Shown piece after piece: positions 34,143-42,196 of a stretch of DNA of 45,320 nt. The translations under genes were made by a program, and so were the position numbers. Under the pieces are notes generated by a model. That model was not told the DNA's origin. It saw only the letters and a program-made list of their open reading frames with translations, and made no database searches. The DNA comes from Paracoccus nototheniae. GTDB lineage: Bacteria > Pseudomonadota > Alphaproteobacteria > Rhodobacterales > Rhodobacteraceae. Positions within the stretch are counted from its first letter, which is position 1; every line of letters begins with the position of its first letter. The DNA lies in contig NZ_RQRT01000034.1 of assembly GCF_004335005.1 (NCBI RefSeq), forward strand, positions 1-45,320, given 5' to 3'.

Positions 34143-34886
34143 ATGGCAGGTCATTCCAAATGGGCCAACATCCAGCATCGCAAGGGGCGGCAGGATAAAC
34201 TGCGCTCCAAGCTGTTTTCCAAGCTGGCGAAAGAAATCACCGTGGCCGCCAAGATGGGCGATCCCGATCCCGAAAAGAACCCGCGTCTGCGGATGGCCGT
34301 CAAGGAGGCCAAGGCGAAATCGGTCCCCAAGGACGTGATCGACCGCGCGATCAAGAAGTCGCAGGGCGGCGACGCGGAAAGCTATGACGAGATCCGCTAT
34401 GAGGGTTATGGCCCCAATGGCATCGCGCTGGTGGTCGAGGCGATGACCGACAACCGCAACCGCACCGCGTCGAACGTGCGCAGCTATTTCACCAAGTCGG
34501 GCGGCGATATGGGTCAGACCGGATCGGTCAGCTTCATGTTCGACCGGGTGGGCGAGATCGTCTATCCGGCCTCGGCAGGGGATGCCGACACGGTCATGAT
34601 GGCAGCATTGGAGGCGGGCGCCGACGATGTGGAAAGCGATGACGAGGGTCATTGGATTTATTGCGCGGATACGGCGCTGGCCGAGGTGTCGTCTGCTCTT
34701 GAGGCAGCCTTGGGCGAATCCGAGACCGCCAAGCTGATCTGGAAGCCGCAGGCGCCGACCGAGGTCACCGATCTGGAGACCGCGCAAAAGCTGATGCGCC
34801 TGATCGACACGCTGGAAGACGATGACGATGTGCAGACCGTGACCGGGAATTTCGACATTTCGGAAGAGGTTGCGGCGCAGTTGTGA
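34143..34886 (+). CDS. yebC: YebC/PmpR-family protein
   Basis: A 247-aa protein of the TACO1/YebC family. It opens [32 protein letters not shown], has the conserved [27 protein letters not shown] block, [24 protein letters not shown] and [18 protein letters not shown]. Family members act as transcriptional regulators or as translation factors that relieve ribosome pausing. The ATG at 34143 follows GAAGGA. A textbook terminator lies 36 nt past the stop. Confidence 0.95.
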   Translation: MAGHSKWANIQHRKGRQDKLRSKLFSKLAKEITVAAKMGDPDPEKNPRLRMAVKEAKAKSVPKDVIDRAIKKSQGGDAESYDEIRYEGYGPNGIALVVEAMTDNRNRTASNVRSYFTKSGGDMGQTGSVSFMFDRVGEIVYPASAGDADTVMMAALEAGADDVESDDEGHWIYCADTALAEVSSALEAALGESETAKLIWKPQAPTEVTDLETAQKLMRLIDTLEDDDDVQTVTGNFDISEEVAAQL

Positions 34887-34921
34887 CGCTTGGGAACCGG
34901 GGCTCTGCCCGTTCGCCGTTG

Positions 34922-34944
34922 AAAAAGGTCCACCGGACCTTTTT
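34922..34944 (+). terminator. Intrinsic terminator after yebC
   Basis: AAAAAGGTCC, ACC, GGACCTTTTT is a perfect 10-bp stem ending in a run of T residues. The symmetry of A- and T-runs would allow function in both directions. Confidence 0.88.
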
Positions 34945-34958
34945 GCGGACGCGGCTCA

Positions 34959-34970
34959 CCCCGGGATATT
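34959..34970 (+). repeat. Dispersed 3'-end element, core only
   Basis: CCCCGGGATATT matches the left half of the element but the TGAAGAAGAA half is not recognisable (GATCGCCAAGGTGAATG follows). It lies about 72 nt past the yebC stop, just after the terminator, in the same direction. Confidence 0.35.
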
Positions 34971-35042
34971 GATCGCCAAGGTGAATGGGCGCGGGGGCGC
35001 TTTCTGGGGCTTGCTTCGGCGGGGAAAAGCCGACATTTGCAG

Positions 35043-35954
35043 ATGATGCAGATTGAACCTCATACGCGCCGGGATCTGGTCGGCATGGGCTGGATGCTGG
35101 CGACGGGCTTTTGCTTTGTTGCCGTCAACACCATCGTGCGGGGGCTGGAGGGCGCGCTGCCTGCGGCGCAGGCGGCCTTCATCCGGTTTCTGTTCGGGAT
35201 GGTGTTTCTGGCCCCGGTGATCGTCGGCGCGCTGCGCGGCGGGTTTCCCAAAGACATCTGGGGTCTGTTCGCGCTGCGCGGGGCGCTGCATGTGGTGGCG
35301 GTGGTCGCGTGGTTCTATGCCATGTCGCGGATCACCGTGGCCGAGGTGACGGCGATCGGGTTTCTGAACCCGATCATCGTGACGCTTGGCGCGGCGCTGT
35401 TTCTGGGCGAGCGGCTGGCGGCGCGGCGGATGGCGGCTGTGGGCGTGGCGCTGCTGGGCGCGCTGATCGTGCTGCGGCCGGGGCTGCGCGGACTGGATCC
35501 GGGACATCTGTCGCAGGTGTTTGCCTCGGTGGCCTTCGGGGCATCCTATCTGGTGGCCAAGCAATTGTCGGGCCGGGTGCCTGCGGCGGTGGTCGTGGCG
35601 ATGATGTCGCTGATGGTTTCGGTGGGGCTGGCGCCGCTGGCGATCGCGCAATGGGTGCCGCCCAGTCTGGTGCAGGTGGGCTGGCTGGGGCTGGTTGCGG
35701 TCTTTGCCACCGCCGGCCATTACACAATGACCCGGGCCTTTGCGGCGGCGCCTTTGGCGGTGACGCAGCCGGTGACCTTCCTGCAGCTGATCTGGGCCAG
35801 TCTGGTGGGGGTTCTGGTCTTTCACGAGCCGTTGGACGGGTGGGTCATTCTGGGCGGCGGGCTGATGATCGCGGCGATCAGCTATATCACCTGGCGCGAG
35901 GCGCGGGTGCGGGCGCGGGCCGTGACGCCAGCGGTGGGCGCGACGAAGATCTGA
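35043..35954 (+). CDS. EamA/DMT-superfamily transporter
   Basis: A 303-aa inner-membrane protein with ten hydrophobic segments in two EamA repeats (about residues 15-143 and 155-285). The repeat signatures are FIRFLFGMVFLAPVIV, AEVTAIGFLNPIIVTLGAALFLGERL and AVTQPVTFLQLIWASLVGVLVFHEPL. Such proteins export amino acids or other metabolites; the substrate is unknown. Two ATGs (35043, 35046) are possible and no strong ribosome site is seen. It is convergent with the small secreted protein gene. Confidence 0.87.
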   Translation: MMQIEPHTRRDLVGMGWMLATGFCFVAVNTIVRGLEGALPAAQAAFIRFLFGMVFLAPVIVGALRGGFPKDIWGLFALRGALHVVAVVAWFYAMSRITVAEVTAIGFLNPIIVTLGAALFLGERLAARRMAAVGVALLGALIVLRPGLRGLDPGHLSQVFASVAFGASYLVAKQLSGRVPAAVVVAMMSLMVSVGLAPLAIAQWVPPSLVQVGWLGLVAVFATAGHYTMTRAFAAAPLAVTQPVTFLQLIWASLVGVLVFHEPLDGWVILGGGLMIAAISYITWREARVRARAVTPAVGATKI

Positions 35955-35981
35955 GACCGGCGTCGCGCCGCCTTGCCGGGG

Positions 35982-36455
35982 TTACAGATCGCAGGTGCCC
36001 ATCGCCGTGTCGAAGGGGGCGTCGGTTTCCGTCAGATCCCCGGCATCGATGGCTATGGGGCGAAAGGGCGGCAGTTCCTGCGCGGCGGGCTGGACCTGAC
36101 TGAGGCGATAACAGCCGGTATAGACGGTCGTGCCTTCGTCGGTGACCGCCTCGATGGCCACCGGCAGGGCGTGGTGCAGCGTGCCCGCAGCGCCATCCGA
36201 GATCGGTTCTCCATGGCGCAGCCGGACGCTTTGCGTGGTCGCATAGCCCTGACGGAAGCCGTCGTAATCGGGTGCGGTCTCGGGGTCGAAATAGCTGTGG
36301 GCGCGCAGGTATTCCTGACGGTCTATGGCGTTGTAAAGCGACGCTACCACCCGTTCTGCCGTCGAGCGGTCGTCGAGATAGGGCGCCACATCCTGCGCCA
36401 GCAACGGGGTGACCGGCAGAATGGCAAGCATCGTGGCAGCGAGGGTGCGGATCAT
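35982..36455 (-). CDS. Small secreted protein, unknown function
   Basis: A 157-aa protein with a signal peptide (residues 1-20, cleavage LLA-QD). The mature part has YLDDRSTAERVVASLYNAIDRQEYLRAHSYF, which resembles the start of NTF2-like or lumazine-like alpha+beta cone domains, then a Tyr-rich YDGFRQGYATTQSVRL. Two cysteines (in GCYRL and the C-terminal TCDL) could form a disulfide. I do not recognise the family. Convergent with the EamA gene, 27 nt away. Confidence 0.7.
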   Translation of the reverse strand: MIRTLAATMLAILPVTPLLAQDVAPYLDDRSTAERVVASLYNAIDRQEYLRAHSYFDPETAPDYDGFRQGYATTQSVRLRHGEPISDGAAGTLHHALPVAIEAVTDEGTTVYTGCYRLSQVQPAAQELPPFRPIAIDAGDLTETDAPFDTAMGTCDL

Positions 36456-36548
36456 GGGACCGGCCTTTTTCTGTGCATGTCGGGAAGAAACGCACAGGTC
36501 GGGGTGGAGTTTCCCGCGCCGCGCGGAGGTTGGGGGGGGGTGTGCCCC

Positions 36549-36584
36549 GTCGCCGGCTGGTCCGATGGCGGACCAGCCGGCGAC
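36549..36584. terminator. Perfect 16-bp hairpin after allE
   Basis: GTCGCCGGCTGGTCCG and its exact complement flank a 4-nt loop (ATGG). It lies 40 nt past the allE stop on the minus strand. The left arm recurs at 29774 (15/16). On the plus strand it is followed by CCCCGCAGGATAT, the start of the dispersed element, so it is part of that composite repeat. No U-run is present. Confidence 0.6.
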
Positions 36585-36600
36585 CCCCGCAGGATATCGG
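36583..36600 (+). repeat. Dispersed 3'-end element, truncated copy
   Basis: ACCCCCGCAGGATATCGG repeats the order hairpin, run of C, GCAGGATAT seen at 29815-29833, but lacks the TGAAGAAGAA half. It is the only copy not reading with its nearest upstream gene, because both flanking genes are on the minus strand. Confidence 0.35.
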
Positions 36601-36623
36601 GGCCGAGAGGGAGCGGCGCGCTT

Positions 36624-37568
36624 TTATCGATGCGGCCAGAGGGTCGCGTGGCGGTTCACATCCTTGTAAAGCAGATAGCGGAACGGACCGGGGCCGCCCG
36701 CATAGCAGGCCTGCGGGCAGAAGGCGCGCAGCCACATGTAATCGCCGGGGCCAACCTCGACCCAGTCCCGGTTCAGGCGATAGACGGCCTTGCCCTCCAG
36801 CACGAAAAGCCCGTGTTCCATCACATGGGTTTCCGCAAAGGGGATCGAGCCGCCGGGTTTGAACGTCACCACGGTGATATGCATGTCGTGGCGCAGATCG
36901 GCGGGGTCCATGAAGCGGGTCGTGCCCCACGCGCCATCCGTGTCGGGCATCATCGAGGGCGCGATATCCTGTTCCTGCACCACGATCGGGTCGGGCCGGT
37001 CGGTCCCTGCGGCGGGCTGCCAGCGCTTGCGCCACCAGTGGAAGCCGGCAGGCCCCGCCGTGCGGTTGCGGATCTGCCAGGGCGTGCCGGGGGGGATATA
37101 GGCAAAGCCTCCGGGCGTCAGCCGATGTTCGGTGCCGTCGATGACGACCTGCATGTCGCCGCCGGTGACAAAGATCGCGTGCTGGATCTCGGGATCGTCA
37201 TCGGGGGTGTCGCTGCCGCCGCCTTCGGCCAGTTCGACGATGTACTGGCTGAAGGTTTCGGCAAAGCCGGTCAGGGGCCGGGCCAGCATCCACAGCCGCA
37301 TGCCCTGCCAGCCCGGCAGATAGCTGGTCACGATGTCGCGCATCACCGTGCGCGGGATGACGGCATAGGCATCGGTGAAGACCGCCGTGTCGGTGGTCAT
37401 GCCGGTCTGCGGCGGCAGTCCCGCCACGGGACCGGCATAGCGGATGCGCGCGGTGGTCGCATCTTCGGCGGGCAATTGGGCGATGTCGCCGGTGGGGGCG
37501 CCTGCGGGGCCAGTCTGGATGAGGCCGGTCTGTTTGGGGCCAGTCTGGTGGGGGCCGGTGTCGGTCAT
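36624..37568 (-). CDS. allE: (S)-ureidoglycine aminohydrolase
   Basis: A 314-aa bicupin that releases ammonia from S-ureidoglycine to give S-ureidoglycolate in allantoin breakdown. Two cupin repeats are visible (about residues 95-160 and 225-300): GGDMQVVIDGTEHRLTPGGFAYIPPG and FAETHVMEHGLFVLEGKAVYRLNRD. The second carries the metal motif ExHxxxH and CPQACYAGGP. The first ~27 residues are TGP/QTG repeats absent from the core family and come from imperfect tandem DNA repeats at 37500-37565. The ATG overlaps the puuE-uraD stop (ATGA), and the next in-frame Met is about residue 57, inside conserved sequence. Confidence 0.92.
   Translation of the reverse strand: MTDTGPHQTGPKQTGLIQTGPAGAPTGDIAQLPAEDATTARIRYAGPVAGLPPQTGMTTDTAVFTDAYAVIPRTVMRDIVTSYLPGWQGMRLWMLARPLTGFAETFSQYIVELAEGGGSDTPDDDPEIQHAIFVTGGDMQVVIDGTEHRLTPGGFAYIPPGTPWQIRNRTAGPAGFHWWRKRWQPAAGTDRPDPIVVQEQDIAPSMMPDTDGAWGTTRFMDPADLRHDMHITVVTFKPGGSIPFAETHVMEHGLFVLEGKAVYRLNRDWVEVGPGDYMWLRAFCPQACYAGGPGPFRYLLYKDVNRHATLWPHR
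37500..37565 (-). repeat. Imperfect tandem repeats at the allE 5' end
   Basis: Four units of the kind GGGGCCAGTCTG or GGCCGGTCTG on the plus strand, spaced about 15-18 bp, encode TGPHQTGPKQTGLIQTGPAG. They form a Pro/Gly/Gln-rich N-terminal extension of AllE. Confidence 0.6.
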
Positions 37569-38971
37569 GTCAGAAGTTCCTTGAGGCGGAGGGTGGCGAT
37601 GCGGGTGACCTGCGCCTCGGCTGTGGCGCGTTCGGTTCGGGTGTCATTGTCCAGACGGGTCTGCATGGCCGCAAGGATGCCCGCCTTGTCATGATCGCGG
37701 ACCGCGATGATGAAGGGAAAGCCGTGCTTGGCCACATAGGCGTCGTTCAGTCGGGTGAAATCCTGCCGTTCCGCGTCGGTCAGCGCGTCCAGACCGGCGC
37801 TGGCCTGTTCGGCGCTGCTGTCTGCGGTCAGGCGCTTAGCCTGTGCCAGCTTGCCTGCCAGATCGGGATGGGCGTTCAGCACGCCAAGGCGTTCGGCATC
37901 GGACGACTGGCGAAAGATCTGCGCCATGCGGGCTGCCAGACCCTGCGCGCTGTCATGGACGGCGCCCATCTCGGCGTCCCAGACCCGTTCGGCGATGAAC
38001 GGCGAATGTTCATAGATGCTGCCAAAGCGGGCGACGAAATCGGCGCGCGGCATCTGTGAGGGGCGCAGGCGGGGCTGGAACGGATGTTCCTCGGCCCAGT
38101 GGCGGGCGATGTCCAGACGGCTGGCGAACCAGACGCCCTCATGCGCGCGGGCATGATCCAGAAAGCGCTGGATTGCCATGGCGCGACCGGGACGGCCTGC
38201 CAGCCGGCAATGCAGGCCGATCGACATCATCTTGGGGGCACCTGCCGCGCCCTCGGCATACAGCATGTCAAAGCTGTCGCGCAGATAGTCGAAGAAATCT
38301 GTGCCGGTGCCGAACCCCTGACCCGACGAAAACCGCATGTCATTGGCGTCCATCGTATAGGGCACCATCAGCTGGGGCCGTTCGTTATGCACGTGCCAAT
38401 AGGGCAGATCGTCGGCGATGGTGTCGGCCAGATAGGCAAAGCCGCCTTCCTCGCAGCCGAGCGCGACCGTGTTCATCGAGGTGCGGCCCTGATAAAATCC
38501 GTGGGGGCGTTCGCCGGTCACCGCCTCGTGCAGGGCCACGGCCTGCGCGATATGGTCGGCCTCGACCTCGCGCGGGACGTTGCGGTAATCGATCCATTTC
38601 AGGCCATGGGTGGCGATTTCCCAGCCCGCGTCCTGCATGGCCGCGACCTGTGCGGGGCTGCGCTCCAGCGCGGTGGCGACGCCATAGACGGTGACGGGAA
38701 TGTCTTTCAGCAACCGGTGCAGCCGCCAGAAACCCGACCGCGCGCCATAATCATAGATCGATTCCATGTTCCAGTGCCGCTGGCCGGGCCAGGGCTGGGC
38801 GCCGATGATCTCGGACAGGAACGCCTCGGAGGCGGGGTCGCCATGTTCGATGCTGTTCTCGCCGCCCTCTTCGTAATTCACCACGATCTGAACCGCGATC
38901 CGGGCACCGCCGGGCCATCGCGGGTCGGGGGTGGTTTCGCCATATCCTGTCAGATCGCGGCTGTAGCGCAT
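37565..38971 (-). CDS. puuE: Bifunctional allantoinase PuuE / OHCU decarboxylase UraD
   Basis: A 468-aa fusion. Residues 1 to about 300 are the polysaccharide-deacetylase-like, cofactor-independent allantoinase (YSRDLTGYGETTPDPRWPGGARIAVQIVVNYEEGGENSIEHGD, ATHGLKWIDYRN, GFYQGRTSMNT). It opens S-allantoin to allantoate. From about 307 on is OHCU decarboxylase: MPRADFVARFGSIYEHSPFIAERVWD, the catalytic HPDLAGKLA with His368, and KHGFPFIIAVRDHDK. It makes S-allantoin from 2-oxo-4-hydroxy-4-carboxy-5-ureidoimidazoline. Domain order is opposite to pathway order. The ATG at 38971 fits the family start; earlier sequence is not conserved. It is followed with overlap by allE. Confidence 0.95.
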   Translation of the reverse strand: MRYSRDLTGYGETTPDPRWPGGARIAVQIVVNYEEGGENSIEHGDPASEAFLSEIIGAQPWPGQRHWNMESIYDYGARSGFWRLHRLLKDIPVTVYGVATALERSPAQVAAMQDAGWEIATHGLKWIDYRNVPREVEADHIAQAVALHEAVTGERPHGFYQGRTSMNTVALGCEEGGFAYLADTIADDLPYWHVHNERPQLMVPYTMDANDMRFSSGQGFGTGTDFFDYLRDSFDMLYAEGAAGAPKMMSIGLHCRLAGRPGRAMAIQRFLDHARAHEGVWFASRLDIARHWAEEHPFQPRLRPSQMPRADFVARFGSIYEHSPFIAERVWDAEMGAVHDSAQGLAARMAQIFRQSSDAERLGVLNAHPDLAGKLAQAKRLTADSSAEQASAGLDALTDAERQDFTRLNDAYVAKHGFPFIIAVRDHDKAGILAAMQTRLDNDTRTERATAEAQVTRIATLRLKELLT

Positions 38972-39125
38972 CGGGGCCTCCGGGCGTGAATGTCGTGATG
39001 CCACAAAAGCCCGGGACGCGCGCGACGGCAAGCGGGCAGGCGGCGAATGCTGTATCAAGGATTTCGCTAAGATCGTGGGCGCTTGCCAAAGGTGCAGCGG
39101 CGGGACGGATTGGCGGGCGCGCCTG

Positions 39126-39953
39126 TCAGGGCATCCGCCCGCCCATCGCCTCGGTCAGTGCGGTCGCGGCGGCGGTGACCACGGCGCCCAGGGTCTTGAC
39201 ATGTTCCGCCCCGATCCGATGGGCGGGCCCGCTGACCGACAGGCCCGCCACCGCCTCGCTGCCCAGATCAAAGACCGGGGCCGCGATGCAGCGCATGCCA
39301 CGGCTGCGCTCCTCGTCATCCAGCGCAAAGCCGCGATGGCGGATGCGGGCCAGATCGGCCTGCAGGGCCTGCGGATCGGTCAGGGTCTGGTCGGTGAACC
39401 GCGCCAGCGGGCCGCGCGCCGTCACCATGTCGAACAGATCCGGGCGGCCAAAGGCCAGCAGCGCCTTGCCGATCCCCGAGGCGTGCAGCGCCGCGCGGGT
39501 GCCCGGTGGGAAAAACGCCCGGATCGTCTCGGTCGTTTCGACCTGGCTGAGGAAAAGCACGCTGTCGCCCTGCAGGATGCCCAGATTGGCGGTCTCTCCG
39601 GTGTGATCCATCAGCGCGCGCAGGATCGGGCGTGCGCGGTCGACGATGCCCGCGCGGTGCATGAAGGCCGCGCCAAGCCGGAAGGCCTGCGGCCCGATCG
39701 TCCAGGCCTGCGTCGCCGGATCGCTTTCCACCATCCCGCGCAGCGCCAGCGTGTGCAGAACGCGGTGCACGGTCGAGGCGGGCTGACCGGCGCCGCTGGC
39801 CACTTCGGACAGGGTCAGGCCGGGATGGGCTGCCAGCAGGTCCAGCAGGTCCAGCGCGCGGTTCAGCGCCTGCACGGTTCCGGGTGCCTCGGGGTCGGCT
39901 TTCAGGGCGCCAACCTTCGGGGGGCGCCCACGGCGGCGGATGGGTTCAGCCAT
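39126..39953 (-). CDS. IclR-family transcriptional regulator
   Basis: A 275-aa regulator. A basic N-terminal arm (RRRGRPPK, an AT-hook-like run) precedes a winged helix (about residues 27-85: VQALNRALDLLDLLAAHPGLTLSEVASGAGQPASTVHRVLHTLALRGMVE). The effector-binding domain follows (LSQVETTETIRAFFPPGTRAALHASGIGKALLAF, RCIAAPVFD). AAGGGA lies before the ATG. Divergent from the purine permease and upstream of puuE-uraD, it is probably the regulator of the ureide cluster, like AllR. Its ligand may be glyoxylate or allantoin, by analogy only. Confidence 0.9.
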   Translation of the reverse strand: MAEPIRRRGRPPKVGALKADPEAPGTVQALNRALDLLDLLAAHPGLTLSEVASGAGQPASTVHRVLHTLALRGMVESDPATQAWTIGPQAFRLGAAFMHRAGIVDRARPILRALMDHTGETANLGILQGDSVLFLSQVETTETIRAFFPPGTRAALHASGIGKALLAFGRPDLFDMVTARGPLARFTDQTLTDPQALQADLARIRHRGFALDDEERSRGMRCIAAPVFDLGSEAVAGLSVSGPAHRIGAEHVKTLGAVVTAAATALTEAMGGRMP

Positions 39954-40058
39954 TCTGCGTCCCTTGTTAATGCTGTCTTTAGATGCGGGCGAAAATCGCC
40001 GCTCGCAAGTGGAAAAGCCAAGGCCCCGATTTGATGGGGCTTTCAGGTCCGGGCGCGG

Positions 40059-40175
40059 TTTTCCTTGTGCGAATGGAAAATCCGGCAGCGGTGAAATGGC
40101 CCATTTTCATGCCATCTTTTCATGCAGCCGGGGGGCATGCGCAAGGTCCGCGGTGAAAATCAATTTCGGAAATTG
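40059..40175. promoter_or_regulatory. Candidate operator region, iclR-type gene / purine permease
   Basis: Three A/T-rich dyads stand out in this GC-rich 287-nt gap. They are TTTTCC-10 nt-GGAAAA (40059-40080), TGAAATGG/CCATTTTCA (40092-40109) and CAATTT-CGG-AAATTG (40161-40175). IclR proteins typically bind short A/T-centred palindromes, so these are plausible sites for the divergent regulator. AAGGGGAGA precedes the permease ATG. Confidence 0.4.
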
Positions 40176-40240
40176 CCCCACTGAGGCTAGCCCTGAAGAC
40201 AGAGCGGTCCCAAACCGCCATCATCCAAAGGGGAGACACC

Positions 40241-41719
40241 ATGACAGATCATCCAGCGCCGACCGGCATCCATCCGGTCGATCAGATGCTGCCCGCCGGG
40301 CGGCTGATCACCCTGGGGTTCCAGCATGTGCTGGTCATGTATGCGGGCGCCATCGCGGTGCCGCTGATCGTGGGCCGCGCCCTGCAGCTGCCGCCCGAAG
40401 AGGTGGCGTTCCTGATCTCGGCCGATCTGTTCGTCTGCGGGCTGGCCACGATGATCCAAAGTCTGGGGATGACGCAGTATTTCGGCATCCGCATGCCGGT
40501 GATGATGGGCGTGACCTTTGCCGCCGTGGGGCCGATGGTCGCCATTGCCGGGCAAGAGCCGGGGACCGAGGGCGCGCGCGCGCTTTTCGGGGCGGTGATC
40601 GCCGCGGGGCTGATCGCCATGCTGCTGGCGCCGCTGATCGGTCGGGTGCTGCGGTTCTTTCCGCCGGTGGTGACCGGCACGGTCATTCTGGCCATCGGCA
40701 TCAGCCTGATGCCCATCGGCATCAACTGGATCTTTGGTCTGCCTGCGGGACCGACGGCGCCCCTGCTGGTCGATCCCGCGCAGCAGGCCTGGCTGGATCA
40801 GGCCGTGGCGGAAGGCGGCGCGCCGGAAGGCTTGCGGCTGGCGCCGAGCGTGCAGAACCCGGCCTATGCCTCGGGGACCAATATCATGATCGCGGTGCTG
40901 GTGCTGGGCACGATCCTGGCGATCTCGCGCTTTGGCCGGGGGTTCATGGCCAATATCGCCGTGCTTCTGGGCATCGCCGTGGGCGGGATCGCGGCGGCCC
41001 TGATGGGGCTGATGCAGTTCGACAAGGTGGGCGAGGCCCAGTGGTTCGCGCTGATCAAGCCGTTCCATTTCGGCCTGCCGACCTTTGATCCGGTGATGAT
41101 CGCCACGATGGTGCTGGTGATGATCGTGGTGATGATCGAATCGACCGGCATGTTTCTGGCCCTGTCGGACATGTGCAAGCGTCCGGTCAATTCGAAATCG
41201 CTGGCGGCGGGTCTGAGGGCGGATGGTCTGGGCACGATGCTGGGCGGGATCTTCAACACCTTTCCCTATACCTCGTTTTCCCAGAATGTCGGGCTGGTGG
41301 GCGTCACCGGCATCCGGTCGCGCTTTGTCTGCGTGGCGGGCGGGGCGATCATGATCGTGCTGGGGCTGATCCCCAAGATGGGCGCGCTGGTCGAAAGCCT
41401 GCCGACGACCGTTCTGGGCGGCGCGGGTCTGGTCATGTTCGGCATGGTCGCGGCCACCGGCGTGCGCATCCTGTCTCGCGTCGATTTCACCGCGAACCGC
41501 CATAACCTGTTCGTGGTGGCGATCAGCATCGGCATGGCGATGATCCCGCTGGTCGCGCCGAATTTCAAACAATGGCTGCCCCATGCGATCCATCCGCTGA
41601 TCCATTCGGGCATTCTTCTGGCGGCGGTCTCGGCGGTGGCGCTGAACTGGTTCTATAACGGCGCGGCCCCCGCGGACGAGGCCGAGCTGGCCGAAGCCGG
41701 GCGCCTGTCCGATCATTAG
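40241..41719 (+). CDS. NCS2-family urate/xanthine permease
   Basis: A 492-aa inner-membrane purine:H+ symporter of the nucleobase-ascorbate (NAT/NCS2) family. The N-terminal LGFQHVLVMYAGAIAVPLIVG, the TM8 segment MVLVMIVVMIESTGMFLALSD with the essential Glu, and the signature loop FNTFPYTSFSQNVGLVGVTGIRSRFVC (Q-N/T-x-G-x-x-x-x-T-G pattern) are clear. With about 14 hydrophobic segments the length suits UacT/PucJ-type carriers. It starts the plus-strand uptake and urate-degradation run (permease, uraH, puuD). Confidence 0.92.
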   Translation: MTDHPAPTGIHPVDQMLPAGRLITLGFQHVLVMYAGAIAVPLIVGRALQLPPEEVAFLISADLFVCGLATMIQSLGMTQYFGIRMPVMMGVTFAAVGPMVAIAGQEPGTEGARALFGAVIAAGLIAMLLAPLIGRVLRFFPPVVTGTVILAIGISLMPIGINWIFGLPAGPTAPLLVDPAQQAWLDQAVAEGGAPEGLRLAPSVQNPAYASGTNIMIAVLVLGTILAISRFGRGFMANIAVLLGIAVGGIAAALMGLMQFDKVGEAQWFALIKPFHFGLPTFDPVMIATMVLVMIVVMIESTGMFLALSDMCKRPVNSKSLAAGLRADGLGTMLGGIFNTFPYTSFSQNVGLVGVTGIRSRFVCVAGGAIMIVLGLIPKMGALVESLPTTVLGGAGLVMFGMVAATGVRILSRVDFTANRHNLFVVAISIGMAMIPLVAPNFKQWLPHAIHPLIHSGILLAAVSAVALNWFYNGAAPADEAELAEAGRLSDH

Positions 41720-41841
41720 GCAGCGGACCCCCGATCGATTACACCGATTTTCTAAAGAATGCCTTTCCGATGACAGAGGTCGCAGCTTTCCCGCGATCGG
41801 CTATGGTCGGGCGGGCTTTGACGGACAGCGAGGGATTTGCG

Positions 41842-42195
41842 ATGGCTGGATATCTGACGACTCATGTTCTGGACGTGTCGCGGGGTTTGCCCGCGGCGGG
41901 GATGGTTGTGGTCCTGCATGCCTTGGTTGGCCATGAACGCCGCGAGGTTGCCCGGATGGTGACCAATCAGGACGGCCGCACCGACGGCCCGATCCTGCCC
42001 GGGGATGCCTTCGCGACCGGCATCTACGAGCTGGAATTCCACGCCGGCGACTGGATGGACACGACCGGCATTCCGGCCGAGGATCCGCGCTTTCTGGACG
42101 TGATCCCGATCCGCTTCGGAATGTCGCGGGACGACCACTACCATGTTCCGCTGCTGGTCTCGCCCTTCGGCTTTTCGACCTATCGGGGCAGCTGA
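41842..42195 (+). CDS. uraH: 5-Hydroxyisourate hydrolase (transthyretin-like)
   Basis: A 117-aa transthyretin-fold enzyme that hydrolyses 5-hydroxyisourate to OHCU. LTTHVLDVSRGLPA at the N-terminus (catalytic His), GRTDGPIL (Arg) in the middle and the C-terminal tetrapeptide YRGS define the family. I chose the ATG at 41842 because the enzyme is normally 110-120 aa and GCGAGGG lies upstream; an ATG at 41770 would add 24 non-conserved residues. It is followed 1 nt later by puuD. Confidence 0.94.
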   Translation: MAGYLTTHVLDVSRGLPAAGMVVVLHALVGHERREVARMVTNQDGRTDGPILPGDAFATGIYELEFHAGDWMDTTGIPAEDPRFLDVIPIRFGMSRDDHYHVPLLVSPFGFSTYRGS

Positions 42196-42196
42196 G

